Source: JAZNQL01 sp045531205 (GTDB lineage Bacteria > Bacillota > Clostridia > UMGS1883 > UMGS1540). From it: 44,801 nucleotides of DNA. The first letter of the stretch is position 1. Every line of letters starts with the position of its first letter. A program made the position numbers and the translations under genes. The stretch is from assembly GCA_045531205.1 (NCBI GenBank), contig JAZSDN010000047.1:1-44801 (forward strand). Reading direction: 5' to 3'. The notes below the pieces were generated by a model that saw only the letters and a list, made by a program, of their open reading frames with translations, was not told the origin of the DNA and searched no databases. Positions 1 through 8,513 of the stretch are shown here, piece after piece.

Positions 1-4
1 CGCA

Positions 5-113
5 TCCTGAAATCGAAATTTTTGTATGAAGTTCAAGGCGAAAAATGTACATAATCCTGACGGATATGGACATTTTTTAACGCAGAAATTCAATAAAAAG
101 GCGATTTTCAGGA
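5..113. repeat. Hairpin-rich MITE-like intergenic repeat, copy 1
   Basis: The ends are inverted: TCCTGAAATCG at 5-15 answers CGATTTTCAGGA at 102-113 with one extra base. Inside, AATGTACATAATCC pairs with GGATATGGACATT around a TGAC loop (about 43-77). The flanks of the inner hairpin, TTTTTG..GTTCAAGGCGAAAAA and TTTTTTAACG, recur at the right end of the window (44738-44801) around a hairpin of different sequence. No open reading frame lies inside. It looks like a non-autonomous dispersed element or structured repeat. Family identity is unknown, and the true left boundary may lie outside the window. Confidence 0.55.
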
Positions 114-167
114 CAATACTTCCTTATCTGGCTGTGGCGAAAGCCTTGCTTTGTTTTTTATTGTATT

Positions 168-2045
168 TTACGCCAGTTCAAGCAACATATTAATAAGTCT
201 GCCGTTGCAGGATGCGTTTGGCGACCAAGGTGCATACCACGGATTTCTTTGGTGGTATCTTTCTGCCATATAATATTCTTTACTTATAACCTTGTTTAAG
301 CAATCGTCCATAATCTGCTCGCAACGCTTAATATCGCCATTATACTTAAAGCATCTTATCCAGTTGTATTCGTGTGCGCATACATACCATATAAGATTTC
401 TGCCTTCAATATCTGTATCGGCAATTAAAACGCCGGGGATATTGGGGTCTTTATCGGGCATTCTGTTATAAAAGCCGTCCTGCATAACACTGCGTCTTGT
501 GTAATATCTTATAATTCTTTCGTAATCGCAGGGAGGCATTTTTAAAAGGTCTGCCAAAAAGCCTATAGCGGGCGAGAAGCTGAATCTTTCAAGCACTTCG
601 GGAGTGTTTCCTAATGGTGTATAGGGAACTTCTATTTCGTCTGCATCTCCTGCTTCTTCTTTAATTTTTTCCCATATATTTGCAATAACCGATTTATATT
701 CTTCGTACTCTTTACGAACTTCTGCGGCTCTTTCGTCTTTAAAATATTCTACCGCTTCCGCAAAAGAACCAAGACCTAACGCGTTGTTACAGTCTGTTGT
801 AAGCCATGACTGGAAAACAAGGGGATTGTCGCAAGCTGACATGGGCGGGAAAAGACCTTCAACGCAAAGATAATTTTCGCTGAGCTTGTCATTTTCGTCT
901 ACAGCTACTTTTCCGTCATAGCTTTCTTTGCCACGTGTTTCCTTCATCCAGTCAAATGCCTTCATTGCTCTGTCACGATACTTTTGGTAGTACTCTTTAC
1001 CGCGAGCAAGAGAATATTTGCCAAAGCTGTACAAAACTGTGCCTGTTGCCATTGCCCAGTGGATTCCAAGAGGAACCATTTCACCGCTTTCTTCCTGAAA
1101 AACTGTGAAATACACATCTATTACAGGTTCGATATAATCATCAAAATCGCCTATTTTTGCAAGACCTTCCAAAACGGGCATAGATTCGTATGTCCATACT
1201 CTTCTCTGCATACCGCCCTGTCTTAAATAAACCTCTTCCGAACCAACTTTTGTTGTAAAGCACTGCAAAAGCTGAACTGTAAGATTTTTTATTAGTTTAA
1301 ACTTTTCGTTGTCATTTACTATGCTTTCAGGGAGCTTATTTATTCTTGCAAGCTCTTTTTGCCAGGCTGAAACAGTTTTTGCTTTTTCTTCTTCAAAGTC
1401 AAAAGCACGGCTTTGTCCTTTGCCAAGCGAGAAGTAAACAACCTTTTCTTCGCCCGGGTTTAAGTCTGTATCAAGATAAGCTACGCCTTTTTCTTCGCAT
1501 ACTTCCATCTTTTCGTCCGAGCAGGTTACAAAATATTCACCGCTTGTCCATACTCCGTCAAAGGTCCAGGTGTTTTCTTTTTCAAGCCATACATTTATAT
1601 TGGGGTTATATACTGAATATATGTCGGGTGTTCCGTAAAGAAGCTCTGCTTCCTTGCCCACTCTTAAAATATATCCTGTCTTCTGACAAACCTTGCTGTC
1701 GGTTTCATTTTTTATTGTAGCTTTAATAAAGCAGGTGGGTTTTCTTACAAAATCTGTTACACATTCAAGCTCTGCCGAAAGCTTGCCAAGCTTTATTTTA
1801 AGCTTGTGTGCAGGAATTCCGTCCTCTCGTGCAGTATAATCTGATTCTTTAAAATCTGCCTGCGTGTATTCTCCAGAGAAAAACCAGATGCCTGCTGCAG
1901 TAAGTTCTTTGTAATCCTTATCAATGGGAGCTTCGCTTTCTCCCAAAACAATTTTTCCCTCTCTCCACACTGTTATAATTCTTTCAGCCTTGGGGGGATG
2001 AAGATACATTCTTGTTGTTTGTAGTTTCTGCCAATCTTTTTGCAT
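168..2045 (-). CDS. Six-hairpin-glycosidase-like protein, possible intracellular glycoside hydrolase
   Basis: A 625-residue protein without a signal peptide or membrane segment, so probably cytoplasmic. The first ~230 residues are beta-rich. The rest reads as an (alpha/alpha)6 toroid with aromatic- and acid-rich segments such as RRVWTYESMPVLEGL, PLGIHWAMATGTVLYSFGKY and NPWYAPWSPNASCNGR. This layout (N-terminal beta sandwich plus six-hairpin barrel) is typical of several glycoside hydrolase and phosphorylase families. I cannot assign a family number, substrate or catalytic pair by eye. The ATG start at 2045 follows an excellent TAAGGAGGGA ribosome site. It is transcribed alone, divergent from glnS. 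It appears full length. Confidence 0.6.
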   Translation of the reverse strand: MQKDWQKLQTTRMYLHPPKAERIITVWREGKIVLGESEAPIDKDYKELTAAGIWFFSGEYTQADFKESDYTAREDGIPAHKLKIKLGKLSAELECVTDFVRKPTCFIKATIKNETDSKVCQKTGYILRVGKEAELLYGTPDIYSVYNPNINVWLEKENTWTFDGVWTSGEYFVTCSDEKMEVCEEKGVAYLDTDLNPGEEKVVYFSLGKGQSRAFDFEEEKAKTVSAWQKELARINKLPESIVNDNEKFKLIKNLTVQLLQCFTTKVGSEEVYLRQGGMQRRVWTYESMPVLEGLAKIGDFDDYIEPVIDVYFTVFQEESGEMVPLGIHWAMATGTVLYSFGKYSLARGKEYYQKYRDRAMKAFDWMKETRGKESYDGKVAVDENDKLSENYLCVEGLFPPMSACDNPLVFQSWLTTDCNNALGLGSFAEAVEYFKDERAAEVRKEYEEYKSVIANIWEKIKEEAGDADEIEVPYTPLGNTPEVLERFSFSPAIGFLADLLKMPPCDYERIIRYYTRRSVMQDGFYNRMPDKDPNIPGVLIADTDIEGRNLIWYVCAHEYNWIRCFKYNGDIKRCEQIMDDCLNKVISKEYYMAERYHQRNPWYAPWSPNASCNGRLINMLLELA

Positions 2046-2078
2046 TGTGTTCCCTCCTTATAGGTATTTCACATCTTA

Positions 2079-2107
2079 ATTATATTTTATATAATTAAAT
2101 TACACAA
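2079..2107 (-). promoter_or_regulatory. Sigma-A-type promoter for the glycosidase-like gene
   Basis: On the minus strand TTGTGT (2102-2107) is followed after exactly 17 bases by a perfect TATAAT (2079-2084). The gene start is 34 bases downstream of the -10 box. The surrounding DNA is very AT-rich, so chance matches are possible. Confidence 0.5.
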
Positions 2108-2217
2108 TACAAATTTTTCTTTATTTTTTTTAATATATTCCTTTTTCAGAAAATATATTGCTCATTTTGGGCTTTTTTGCCTTGTTGAGCTTGGTCTTTA
2201 AATTTTACTTTTTATTG

Positions 2218-2246
2218 TAGACAAAAGCTTTGCTTTGTGGTATAAT
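2218..2246 (+). promoter_or_regulatory. Sigma-A promoter for glnS
   Basis: TAGACA (2218-2223), 17-bp spacer, perfect TATAAT (2241-2246), with TG one base before the -10 box (extended -10). The predicted transcript starts about 30 bases before the glnS ATG, which leaves no room for a T-box leader. Confidence 0.7.
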
Positions 2247-2284
2247 ACTCTAATAAAGCAAATTTTCCATAAGGAGAAATATAA

Positions 2285-3940
2285 ATGGCTGAAGAAAAAG
2301 TAATTTCCAATTTTATTCACGATATTATTGATGATGATATCGCTGCAGGCTTATCGGCAAGAATCCATACAAGATTCCCTCCCGAGCCTAACGGATATCT
2401 GCATATAGGCCATACAAAGGCTATTTTTATAGGTTACTCGACCGCTAAAAAGTATGACGGTCTTTTTAACCTGCGTTTTGACGATACCAATCCTTCAAAA
2501 GAAGGTGACGAATATGTTCAGGCAATACAAAACGACCTTGCCTGGCTTGGCGTTACTCCTGACAATGTTTGTTTTGGTTCTGACTATTTTGACCAGTGTT
2601 ACGAATTTGCTGTAAAGCTTATAAAAGACGGCAAAGCATTTGTTTGCGACCTTGATGCAGAGCAGATGCGTGAGTACCGCGGTACACTTACAACTCCGGG
2701 AAAGGAAAGCCCTTACAGAAACCGCTCGGTTGAAGAAAATCTTGACCTCTTTGAAAGAATGAAGAATGGTGAATTCCCCGACGGTTCAAAAACTCTGCGT
2801 GCAAAAATTGATATGTCATCCCCTAACATAAATATGCGTGACCCCGCAATTTACAGAATTTTGCGTGCAACACATCACAGAACAGGCGATAAGTGGTGTA
2901 TCTACCCGCTTTATGACTATGCACACCCCATTCAGGACGCACTTGAAGGAATAACCCATTCCCTTTGCGACGTTGATTTTGAAAATCACAGACCTCTTTA
3001 TGAATGGGTTGTTGACAATATTGGCTTTGACCCCAAACCCAAACAGCGTGAATTTGCAAAACTTAACATTACCTACACAAAAATAGGTAAGCGTTATTCA
3101 AAGGCTTTGATAGAACAGGGGCTTGCCGACGGATGGGACGACCCCCGTCTTCCTACCCTTTGTGCCCTTCGCAGAAGAGGATATTCCCCAAGCGCAATAT
3201 TTAAGTTTGTTGAGCTTTCGGGCGTTTCAAAAGCTACCTCTTTGTGCGACTTTGGTCTTTTAGAGCATTGTATGAGAGATGAGCTGAACTCTTCAGCTTC
3301 AAGAAAAATGGCGGTTTTAGACCCCATTGAGGTTGAAATTACAAACTTTGCAGATGATGAGGTTGTATATTTTGATGTATCAAACAACCCAACTGACGAA
3401 AATGCAGGCACAAGACGTGTTGCATTTACAAAGCATCTTTATATTGAAAGAGAGGACTTTTCTGATAATCCTCCCCCAAAATATCAAAGACTTACCATTG
3501 ACAAAGAAGTAAGATTTATGAGTGCTTATGTTGTACGCTGTAACGAGGCGGTTTATGATGAAAACGGCAACGTTACAAAGCTTCTTTGCACGGTTGACCG
3601 TGAAACTGCGGGTTGCAATCCCCCTGACGGAAGAAAAATCAAGGGCACTATCCACTGGGTAAGCAAAGACTTTTCTAAAGACTATGAAGTAAGACTTTAT
3701 TCTTCAATGTTTACCTGCGAAGATACAGGGGTTATAGATATGGATAACTTCAAGGAATACTTAAACCCCGATTCTTTGATAATTATGAAGAATGCAAAGG
3801 TTGAAGAAAGTATTGAAGAAGCAAAGGATGGCGAAAAGTTCCAGTTTGTAAGAAACGGATACTTCTGCATTGATATGCATAACCCCCGCGTTATTAACAG
3901 AATTGTTACTTTGAAGGACTCCTTCAAGCTTGCTAAATAA
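2285..3940 (+). CDS. glnS: Glutaminyl-tRNA synthetase
   Basis: 551 aa, the usual length for class I GlnRS, which charges tRNA-Gln with glutamine directly. The N-terminal Rossmann domain carries the ATP-binding HIGH signature exactly (residues 40-43, context FPPEPNGYLHIGHTKAI). DDTNPSKE and the GWDDPRLPTL..LRRRGYSP block are strongly GlnRS-specific and separate it from GluRS. The KMSKS loop reads KIGKR (266-270), where E. coli has VMSKR at the same numbers: both lysines stay, M and S are changed. The beta-barrel anticodon domain fills the C-terminal third. AAGGAG lies 7 bases before the ATG. gltX follows after 22 bases, so the pair is probably cotranscribed. Confidence 0.96.
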   Translation: MAEEKVISNFIHDIIDDDIAAGLSARIHTRFPPEPNGYLHIGHTKAIFIGYSTAKKYDGLFNLRFDDTNPSKEGDEYVQAIQNDLAWLGVTPDNVCFGSDYFDQCYEFAVKLIKDGKAFVCDLDAEQMREYRGTLTTPGKESPYRNRSVEENLDLFERMKNGEFPDGSKTLRAKIDMSSPNINMRDPAIYRILRATHHRTGDKWCIYPLYDYAHPIQDALEGITHSLCDVDFENHRPLYEWVVDNIGFDPKPKQREFAKLNITYTKIGKRYSKALIEQGLADGWDDPRLPTLCALRRRGYSPSAIFKFVELSGVSKATSLCDFGLLEHCMRDELNSSASRKMAVLDPIEVEITNFADDEVVYFDVSNNPTDENAGTRRVAFTKHLYIEREDFSDNPPPKYQRLTIDKEVRFMSAYVVRCNEAVYDENGNVTKLLCTVDRETAGCNPPDGRKIKGTIHWVSKDFSKDYEVRLYSSMFTCEDTGVIDMDNFKEYLNPDSLIIMKNAKVEESIEEAKDGEKFQFVRNGYFCIDMHNPRVINRIVTLKDSFKLAK

Positions 3941-3962
3941 TATACAAGAGAGGTTTTCTTTA

Positions 3963-5606
3963 ATGGATTATAAAAAACTCGCCGAGCGTCTTTTGCCCGG
4001 CATAGACAAAACTCCCGAATATTTTGAAAATCTGTACCCAGAGCGTAACCTTCCCGAAGGTGCAAAGGTTACAAGAATTGCACCAAGCCCCACAGGCTTT
4101 ATTCATCTTGGAAACCTTTTCTGTGCTCTTGCAAACGAAAGACTTGCACATCAGTCGGGCGGTGTATTTTTCTTAAGAATAGAAGATACAGATTTAAAGC
4201 GTAAGGTTGACGGTGCTGTTGAAGCTGTTATTTCAGCAATGAAATACTTTGACATAAACTTTGACGAAGGTGCAGAGGTAGAAGGCAACAACACTTATGC
4301 CCCCTTCTACCAGAGACAGAGAAAGGAAATTTACCAGACCTACGCAAAATCACTTATAGAAAAAGGTCTTGCATATCCTTGCTTCTGTACCGAAGAAGAG
4401 CTTGCCTCTATACGTGATAAGCAGACCGAAAACAAAGAAAATCCCGGTTATTACGGAAAGTATGCTTCTTGCCGAAATCTTACAGAAGAAGAGATTTACA
4501 AAAATCTTGACGAAGGCAAAAGCTATGTTATAAGACTTAAATCGGGCGGTAATGTTGAAAATCAGTTCCCCTTTACAGATGCGATAAAAGGAACTGTAAC
4601 TGTTACCGAAAACGACCTTGATGTTATAATATTAAAGTCTGACGGTATTCCGACCTACCATTTCGCCCACGTTGTAGACGACCATTTGATGCACACAACC
4701 ATTGTTGTAAGAGGGGAAGAATGGCTTGGAACACTCCCCATTCATTTAGAGCTTTTTAAAGTACTGGGATTAAAACCGCCGAAATATGGTCACACCTGCC
4801 AGCTTATGAAAATTGATAACGGCAAAAAGCGTAAGCTTTCAAAGCGTAAAGACCCTGAGCTTTCGCTTTCCTACTACCGTGAACAGGGTTATCATAAAAC
4901 AGCAGTTAAAAACTATCTGTTAACCCTTTTAAACTCAAACTTCGAGGACTGGCTTGCACAGAATGCTGGCAAGGATTCGTCGGAATTTAAGTTCTCTATT
5001 GCTAAAATGGGCAAAGCGGGAACTCTTTTTGACCTTGACAAATTAAACAACGTAAGCAAAAACACTCTTGCAACCCTTTCGGTTGACCAGATGTATGAGT
5101 TCTTAAAAACCTGGGCATTTGAATTTGGCACAGAAAAAGACCAAAGCTATTTTGAAGATAAAGAAAAGCTTTTAAATATCCTTACTCTTTGTATGGGTGC
5201 AAATTCAAAGAAGAGAAGAAAAGACTTTATTACTGCAAAGCAGGCTCTTTCTATGATAGACTACTTCTACACACTTTCTGAAGTAAGCTTTGAGGAAAGT
5301 CCCCTTTCAAAAGAGGCTTGCCGTGATATTTTAGAAAGCTTTGCAGAGTGGTATGATAGTTCTCTTGATTCAAAAGAATGGTTTGAAAAAGTTAAAGAAT
5401 ATTCATCAGCTCATAACTTTGCAACCGATATGTCGGACTACAAGCAAAATCCCGAAAAATATGCAGGCAGTGTAAGCCACGTTGCAGAGGTTATAAGAAT
5501 TGCCGTGACAGGTCTTTCAAACACCCCTGATTTGCATACAATTATGCAGATTATAGGCTATGATGAAACCATTGCCCGTACAAAAAATGCAATAAAAACT
5601 TTATAA
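3963..5606 (+). CDS. gltX: Glutamyl-tRNA synthetase
   Basis: Class I aminoacyl-tRNA synthetase charging glutamate onto tRNA-Glu. The HIGH-type signature is IHLGN (47-51) in the GluRS context IAPSPTGFIHLG, and the KMSKS loop is KLSKR (291-295). An upstream ATG at 3930 would overlap glnS by 11 bases and lacks a ribosome site. The ATG at 3963 sits 9 bases after AGAGAGG and gives a normal N-terminus (MDYKKLAERLLPG), so I use it: 547 aa. This is longer than the typical ~480-aa bacterial enzyme, with the extra length in the helical anticodon-binding C-terminal half. Having glnS next door implies that Gln-tRNA is made directly; whether GatCAB is also present cannot be told here. Confidence 0.93.
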   Translation: MDYKKLAERLLPGIDKTPEYFENLYPERNLPEGAKVTRIAPSPTGFIHLGNLFCALANERLAHQSGGVFFLRIEDTDLKRKVDGAVEAVISAMKYFDINFDEGAEVEGNNTYAPFYQRQRKEIYQTYAKSLIEKGLAYPCFCTEEELASIRDKQTENKENPGYYGKYASCRNLTEEEIYKNLDEGKSYVIRLKSGGNVENQFPFTDAIKGTVTVTENDLDVIILKSDGIPTYHFAHVVDDHLMHTTIVVRGEEWLGTLPIHLELFKVLGLKPPKYGHTCQLMKIDNGKKRKLSKRKDPELSLSYYREQGYHKTAVKNYLLTLLNSNFEDWLAQNAGKDSSEFKFSIAKMGKAGTLFDLDKLNNVSKNTLATLSVDQMYEFLKTWAFEFGTEKDQSYFEDKEKLLNILTLCMGANSKKRRKDFITAKQALSMIDYFYTLSEVSFEESPLSKEACRDILESFAEWYDSSLDSKEWFEKVKEYSSAHNFATDMSDYKQNPEKYAGSVSHVAEVIRIAVTGLSNTPDLHTIMQIIGYDETIARTKNAIKTL

Positions 5607-5675
5607 AATAAAAGCAACCTGATATCGAAAATTTTTTGAGATAAAAGACTTGCACTTGCTACGACTTTTAATATA

Positions 5676-5708
5676 AATGCCGTGCTTTTGCAAGCACGGC
5701 ATTTTTCA
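5676..5708 (+). terminator. Rho-independent terminator after gltX
   Basis: A perfect 12-bp stem (AATGCCGTGCTT at 5676-5687 with AAGCACGGCATT at 5692-5703, TTGC loop) runs straight into a T-run. It lies 20 bases before the start of the hydrogenase regulator gene, so it separates the synthetase transcript from the hyd genes, or attenuates read-through into them. Confidence 0.85.
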
Positions 5709-5727
5709 TTTTATTTTGGAGGAAACT

Positions 5728-5985
5728 ATGGAAAAACGTATTGCTGTTTTGGGAATTGTGGTAGAAAATGCTGACTCGGTTCCCGCACTTAACGATATTT
5801 TGCATAACTTTCGTGAATTTATTATTGGCAGAATGGGGATTCCCTATCCTGCACAGAATATAAGCATTATAAGTATTGCTCTTTGTGCCCCGCACGATAA
5901 AATATCGGCACTATCGGGGCAAATAGGCAAGCTTTCGGGAGTAAGTTCAAAGGCTACCTATTCGGGAGTAAGCTTTACCGATTAA
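5728..5985 (+). CDS. TM1266-type iron-only hydrogenase system regulator
   Basis: 85 aa. The sequence MEKRIAVLGIVVENAD..NDILHNFREFIIGRMGIPY..ISIISIALCAP matches the small ACT/NikR-like-fold proteins (TM1266 family) that occur almost only beside [FeFe]-hydrogenase maturation genes. Their molecular role is unproven; a regulatory role is inferred from conserved linkage. No DNA-binding helix is obvious, so ligand sensing or protein interaction is possible. The start at 5728 is chosen because GGAGG lies 6 bases upstream; a longer frame from 5677 would begin inside the terminator. It is the first gene of the hyd cluster, 36 bases before hydE. Confidence 0.82.
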   Translation: MEKRIAVLGIVVENADSVPALNDILHNFREFIIGRMGIPYPAQNISIISIALCAPHDKISALSGQIGKLSGVSSKATYSGVSFTD

Positions 5986-6007
5986 ATTTAAGAAAGTTTT
6001 TTAAAAA

Positions 6008-6016
6008 GGGGGGGGG
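6008..6016 (+). promoter_or_regulatory. G9 homopolymer forming the hydE ribosome-binding site
   Basis: The Shine-Dalgarno position of hydE is an uninterrupted run of nine G, 5 bases before the ATG at 6022. It pairs with the CCUCC of 16S rRNA only imperfectly (G:U pairs). Gene starts elsewhere in the window mostly use AGGAG variants. Such a tract is prone to slippage, which would change the spacing. Confidence 0.75.
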
Positions 6017-6021
6017 ATAAA

Positions 6022-7077
6022 ATGACTCTGCAAAGCGTTGCCGAAAAGCTTGTGAAAAATCACAGTCTTGAATATGACGAGTTATGTTTTCTTTTAGAAA
6101 ATAAAACCGACGAAATTGCAATCTTTTTACAAAAAGAAGCACAAAAATGCGCACAAAAAAACTTTGGGAAAGAGATTTATATAAGAGGACTTGTAGAAAT
6201 TTCAAACTACTGCAAAAATAACTGTTTATATTGCGGAATCAGACGTTCCTCAAAACTCGCACGCTACCGCTTAAGCGAAGAAGATATTATATCTTGTGCA
6301 GAGCAAGGCTATACAGCTGGCTTTAGAACAGTTGTACTGCAGGGCGGTGAAGATGCGTTTTTTACTGACGATATTCTCATTTCTATAATCAAAAAAATTA
6401 AAAATTCCCACCCCGATATGGCGGTTACTTTATCTTTAGGGGAAAGAAGCAGGGAAAGCTACGAAGCCCTTTTTATGGCAGGTGCAGACAGGTATCTTTT
6501 ACGGCACGAAACGGCTGACCCTTCCCATTATTCAAAGCTCCACCCTTCCGATATGGAGTATGAAAACCGCATACGCTGTCTTTATGATTTAAAAGAAATA
6601 GGCTATCAGACAGGGTGCGGGTTTATGGTAGGCTCGCCTTATCAAACCGCACAGCATATTGCAAAGGATTTATGCTTTATCCAAAGATTTAAACCCGAGA
6701 TGGTGGGGATAGGCCCCTTTATTGCGCAAAAAGATACTCCTTTTGCAGACTTTTTAAGTGGCACGGCAGAGCTTACGCTATATCTTTTGTCAATAATTAG
6801 GCTTATGTTGCCAAGAGTATTATTGCCTGCCACAACGGCACTTGCAACTATTGAAAAAGACGGTCAGCTTAAAGGCTTTTTACACGGTGCAAATGTTTGT
6901 ATGCCAAACCTTTCGCCCGCCTTTGCACGCGACCTTTACAAGATTTATGATAACAAAGCCTCCTACGGCACAGAAGCTATTGAAGGCCTTAATATATTAA
7001 AAACAAATTTAGCAAAAATAGGATACACAGTTTCCTCTTTGCGAGGGGACTATTCAGAAACAGGGAAGGATGAATAA
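6022..7077 (+). CDS. hydE: [FeFe]-hydrogenase maturase HydE, radical SAM
   Basis: 351 aa. A radical-SAM TIM barrel that acts on the organometallic synthon from HydG during assembly of the hydrogenase diiron subcluster. The SAM-cluster motif CX3CX2C is C64, C68, C71 (SNYCKNNCLYCGIRR). The HydE-like blocks VVLQGGED, YLLRHETADP, LHP and GIGPFIAQKDTPF follow; the last is characteristic of HydE and its relative BioB/PylB. It lies between the TM1266-type regulator and hydG, ending 1 base before the hydG start, so the two are translationally coupled. The ribosome site is the unusual G9 tract. Confidence 0.94.
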   Translation: MTLQSVAEKLVKNHSLEYDELCFLLENKTDEIAIFLQKEAQKCAQKNFGKEIYIRGLVEISNYCKNNCLYCGIRRSSKLARYRLSEEDIISCAEQGYTAGFRTVVLQGGEDAFFTDDILISIIKKIKNSHPDMAVTLSLGERSRESYEALFMAGADRYLLRHETADPSHYSKLHPSDMEYENRIRCLYDLKEIGYQTGCGFMVGSPYQTAQHIAKDLCFIQRFKPEMVGIGPFIAQKDTPFADFLSGTAELTLYLLSIIRLMLPRVLLPATTALATIEKDGQLKGFLHGANVCMPNLSPAFARDLYKIYDNKASYGTEAIEGLNILKTNLAKIGYTVSSLRGDYSETGKDE

Positions 7078-7078
7078 T

Positions 7079-8497
7079 ATGTACAACCCAAAATCACTTA
7101 AGGCAGAAGAGTTTATTTCACACGAGGAAATTTTAGACACCTTAAAATATGCCGAGGAAAACAAAGACAATTTAGAGCTTGTTGACAAAATTATTGAAAA
7201 GGCAAGGGAAAGAAAAGGTCTTACTCACCGTGAGGCGAGTGTTCTTTTAGCTTGCGAAAATAAGGAAAAAATTGAAGAGATTTATGACCTTGCCGAGCAG
7301 ATTAAAAAGGACTTTTACGGCAACAGAATAGTTATGTTTGCTCCCCTTTATCTTTCAAACTACTGTGTAAACGGTTGCGTTTACTGCCCTTACCACTTAA
7401 AAAACAAGCACATTGCACGCAAAAAGCTTACACAGGAAGAGGTAAAAAAAGAGGTTATTGCTCTGCAGGATATGGGGCACAAGCGCCTTGCCATTGAAGC
7501 TGGCGAAGACCCCAAAATGAACCCCATTGAATATATTTTAGAGTGTATTAACACCATTTATTCAATAAAACACAAAAACGGTGCTATAAGAAGAGTAAAT
7601 GTAAACATTGCGGCAACAACAGTTGAAAACTACCGCAAGCTTAAGGAAGCGGGCATTGGAACATATATTCTGTTTCAGGAAACATATCATAAAGAAAGCT
7701 ATGAACAGTTGCACCCCACAGGTCCAAAGCACGACTATGCTTATCATACCGAGGCTATGGACAGAGCAATGGAAGGCGGAATTGATGATGTAGGTCTTGG
7801 TGTTTTGTTTGGTCTTGAGCTTTACAAGTACGAATTTGCAGGACTTTTAATGCACGCAGAACATTTAGAAGCTGTTCACGGAGTTGGCCCGCACACAATA
7901 AGCGTTCCAAGACTTAAAAGAGCAGATGATATTGACCCTGACGAGTTTGACGGCGGTATTGATGACGAAACCTTTGCAAAAATCTGTGCCCTTATAAGAA
8001 TTTCTGTTCCCTACACAGGTATGATTATTTCAACCCGCGAAAGCAAGGAAGTAAGAGAAAAAGTCATTCGCCTTGGTGTATCGCAGATAAGCGGTGCTTC
8101 AAAAACAAGCGTTGGAGGTTACTCGGAAGAAGAGCCCGAAGAAGAAAACTCCGAGCAGTTTGATGTAAGCGACAAGCGTACCTTAGACGAGGTTGTAAAC
8201 TGGCTTATGAGAGCAGGTTACATTCCAAGCTTTTGCACCGCCTGCTATCGAGAGGGCAGAACAGGCGATCGTTTTATGAGCCTTTTAAAGGCAGGACAGA
8301 TTCATAACTGCTGTCATCCAAACGCTCTTATGACATTAAAGGAATATTTAATGGACTATGCTTCGCCCGACACAAAGAGAATAGGCGAAGAAATGATTTT
8401 AAAAGAAATTGACAACGTTCCAAACGAAAAGGTGCGTGAAGTTTTAAAAGAAAACCTTGAAAACATTTCAAACGGAAAGCGTGATTTCAGATTTTAA
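7079..8497 (+). CDS. hydG: [FeFe]-hydrogenase maturase HydG, tyrosine-cleaving radical SAM
   Basis: 472 aa. HydG cleaves tyrosine to p-cresol, CO and cyanide and builds an Fe(CO)2CN synthon for the H-cluster. The radical-SAM cluster is C96, C100, C103 (NYCVNGCVYCPY). The auxiliary cluster motif CX2CX22C is complete at C386, C389, C412 (CTACYREGRTGD..HNCC), which separates HydG from ThiH. An ATG at 7070 is also in frame and overlaps hydE, but AGGGAAGG directly abuts it; the ATG at 7079 has the correct 9-base spacing, so I prefer it. Gap to hydF is 16 bases. Confidence 0.95.
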   Translation: MYNPKSLKAEEFISHEEILDTLKYAEENKDNLELVDKIIEKARERKGLTHREASVLLACENKEKIEEIYDLAEQIKKDFYGNRIVMFAPLYLSNYCVNGCVYCPYHLKNKHIARKKLTQEEVKKEVIALQDMGHKRLAIEAGEDPKMNPIEYILECINTIYSIKHKNGAIRRVNVNIAATTVENYRKLKEAGIGTYILFQETYHKESYEQLHPTGPKHDYAYHTEAMDRAMEGGIDDVGLGVLFGLELYKYEFAGLLMHAEHLEAVHGVGPHTISVPRLKRADDIDPDEFDGGIDDETFAKICALIRISVPYTGMIISTRESKEVREKVIRLGVSQISGASKTSVGGYSEEEPEEENSEQFDVSDKRTLDEVVNWLMRAGYIPSFCTACYREGRTGDRFMSLLKAGQIHNCCHPNALMTLKEYLMDYASPDTKRIGEEMILKEIDNVPNEKVREVLKENLENISNGKRDFRF

Positions 8498-8513
8498 GCC
8501 GAGGTGATAAAAA

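Noticed and set aside
984..1720. Plus-strand open frames of 80 and 124 codons inside the glycosidase-like gene
   Set aside because: They lie antisense to a well-supported gene, show no ribosome site and have unnatural composition.
2100..2284. Possible T-box or riboswitch before glnS
   Set aside because: The promoter lies at 2218-2246, so the leader is only ~30 bases, and no stem or T-box sequence is visible.
5677..5727. N-terminal extension of the hydrogenase regulator beginning at 5677
   Set aside because: It would start within the gltX terminator; the ATG at 5728 has a proper GGAGG.
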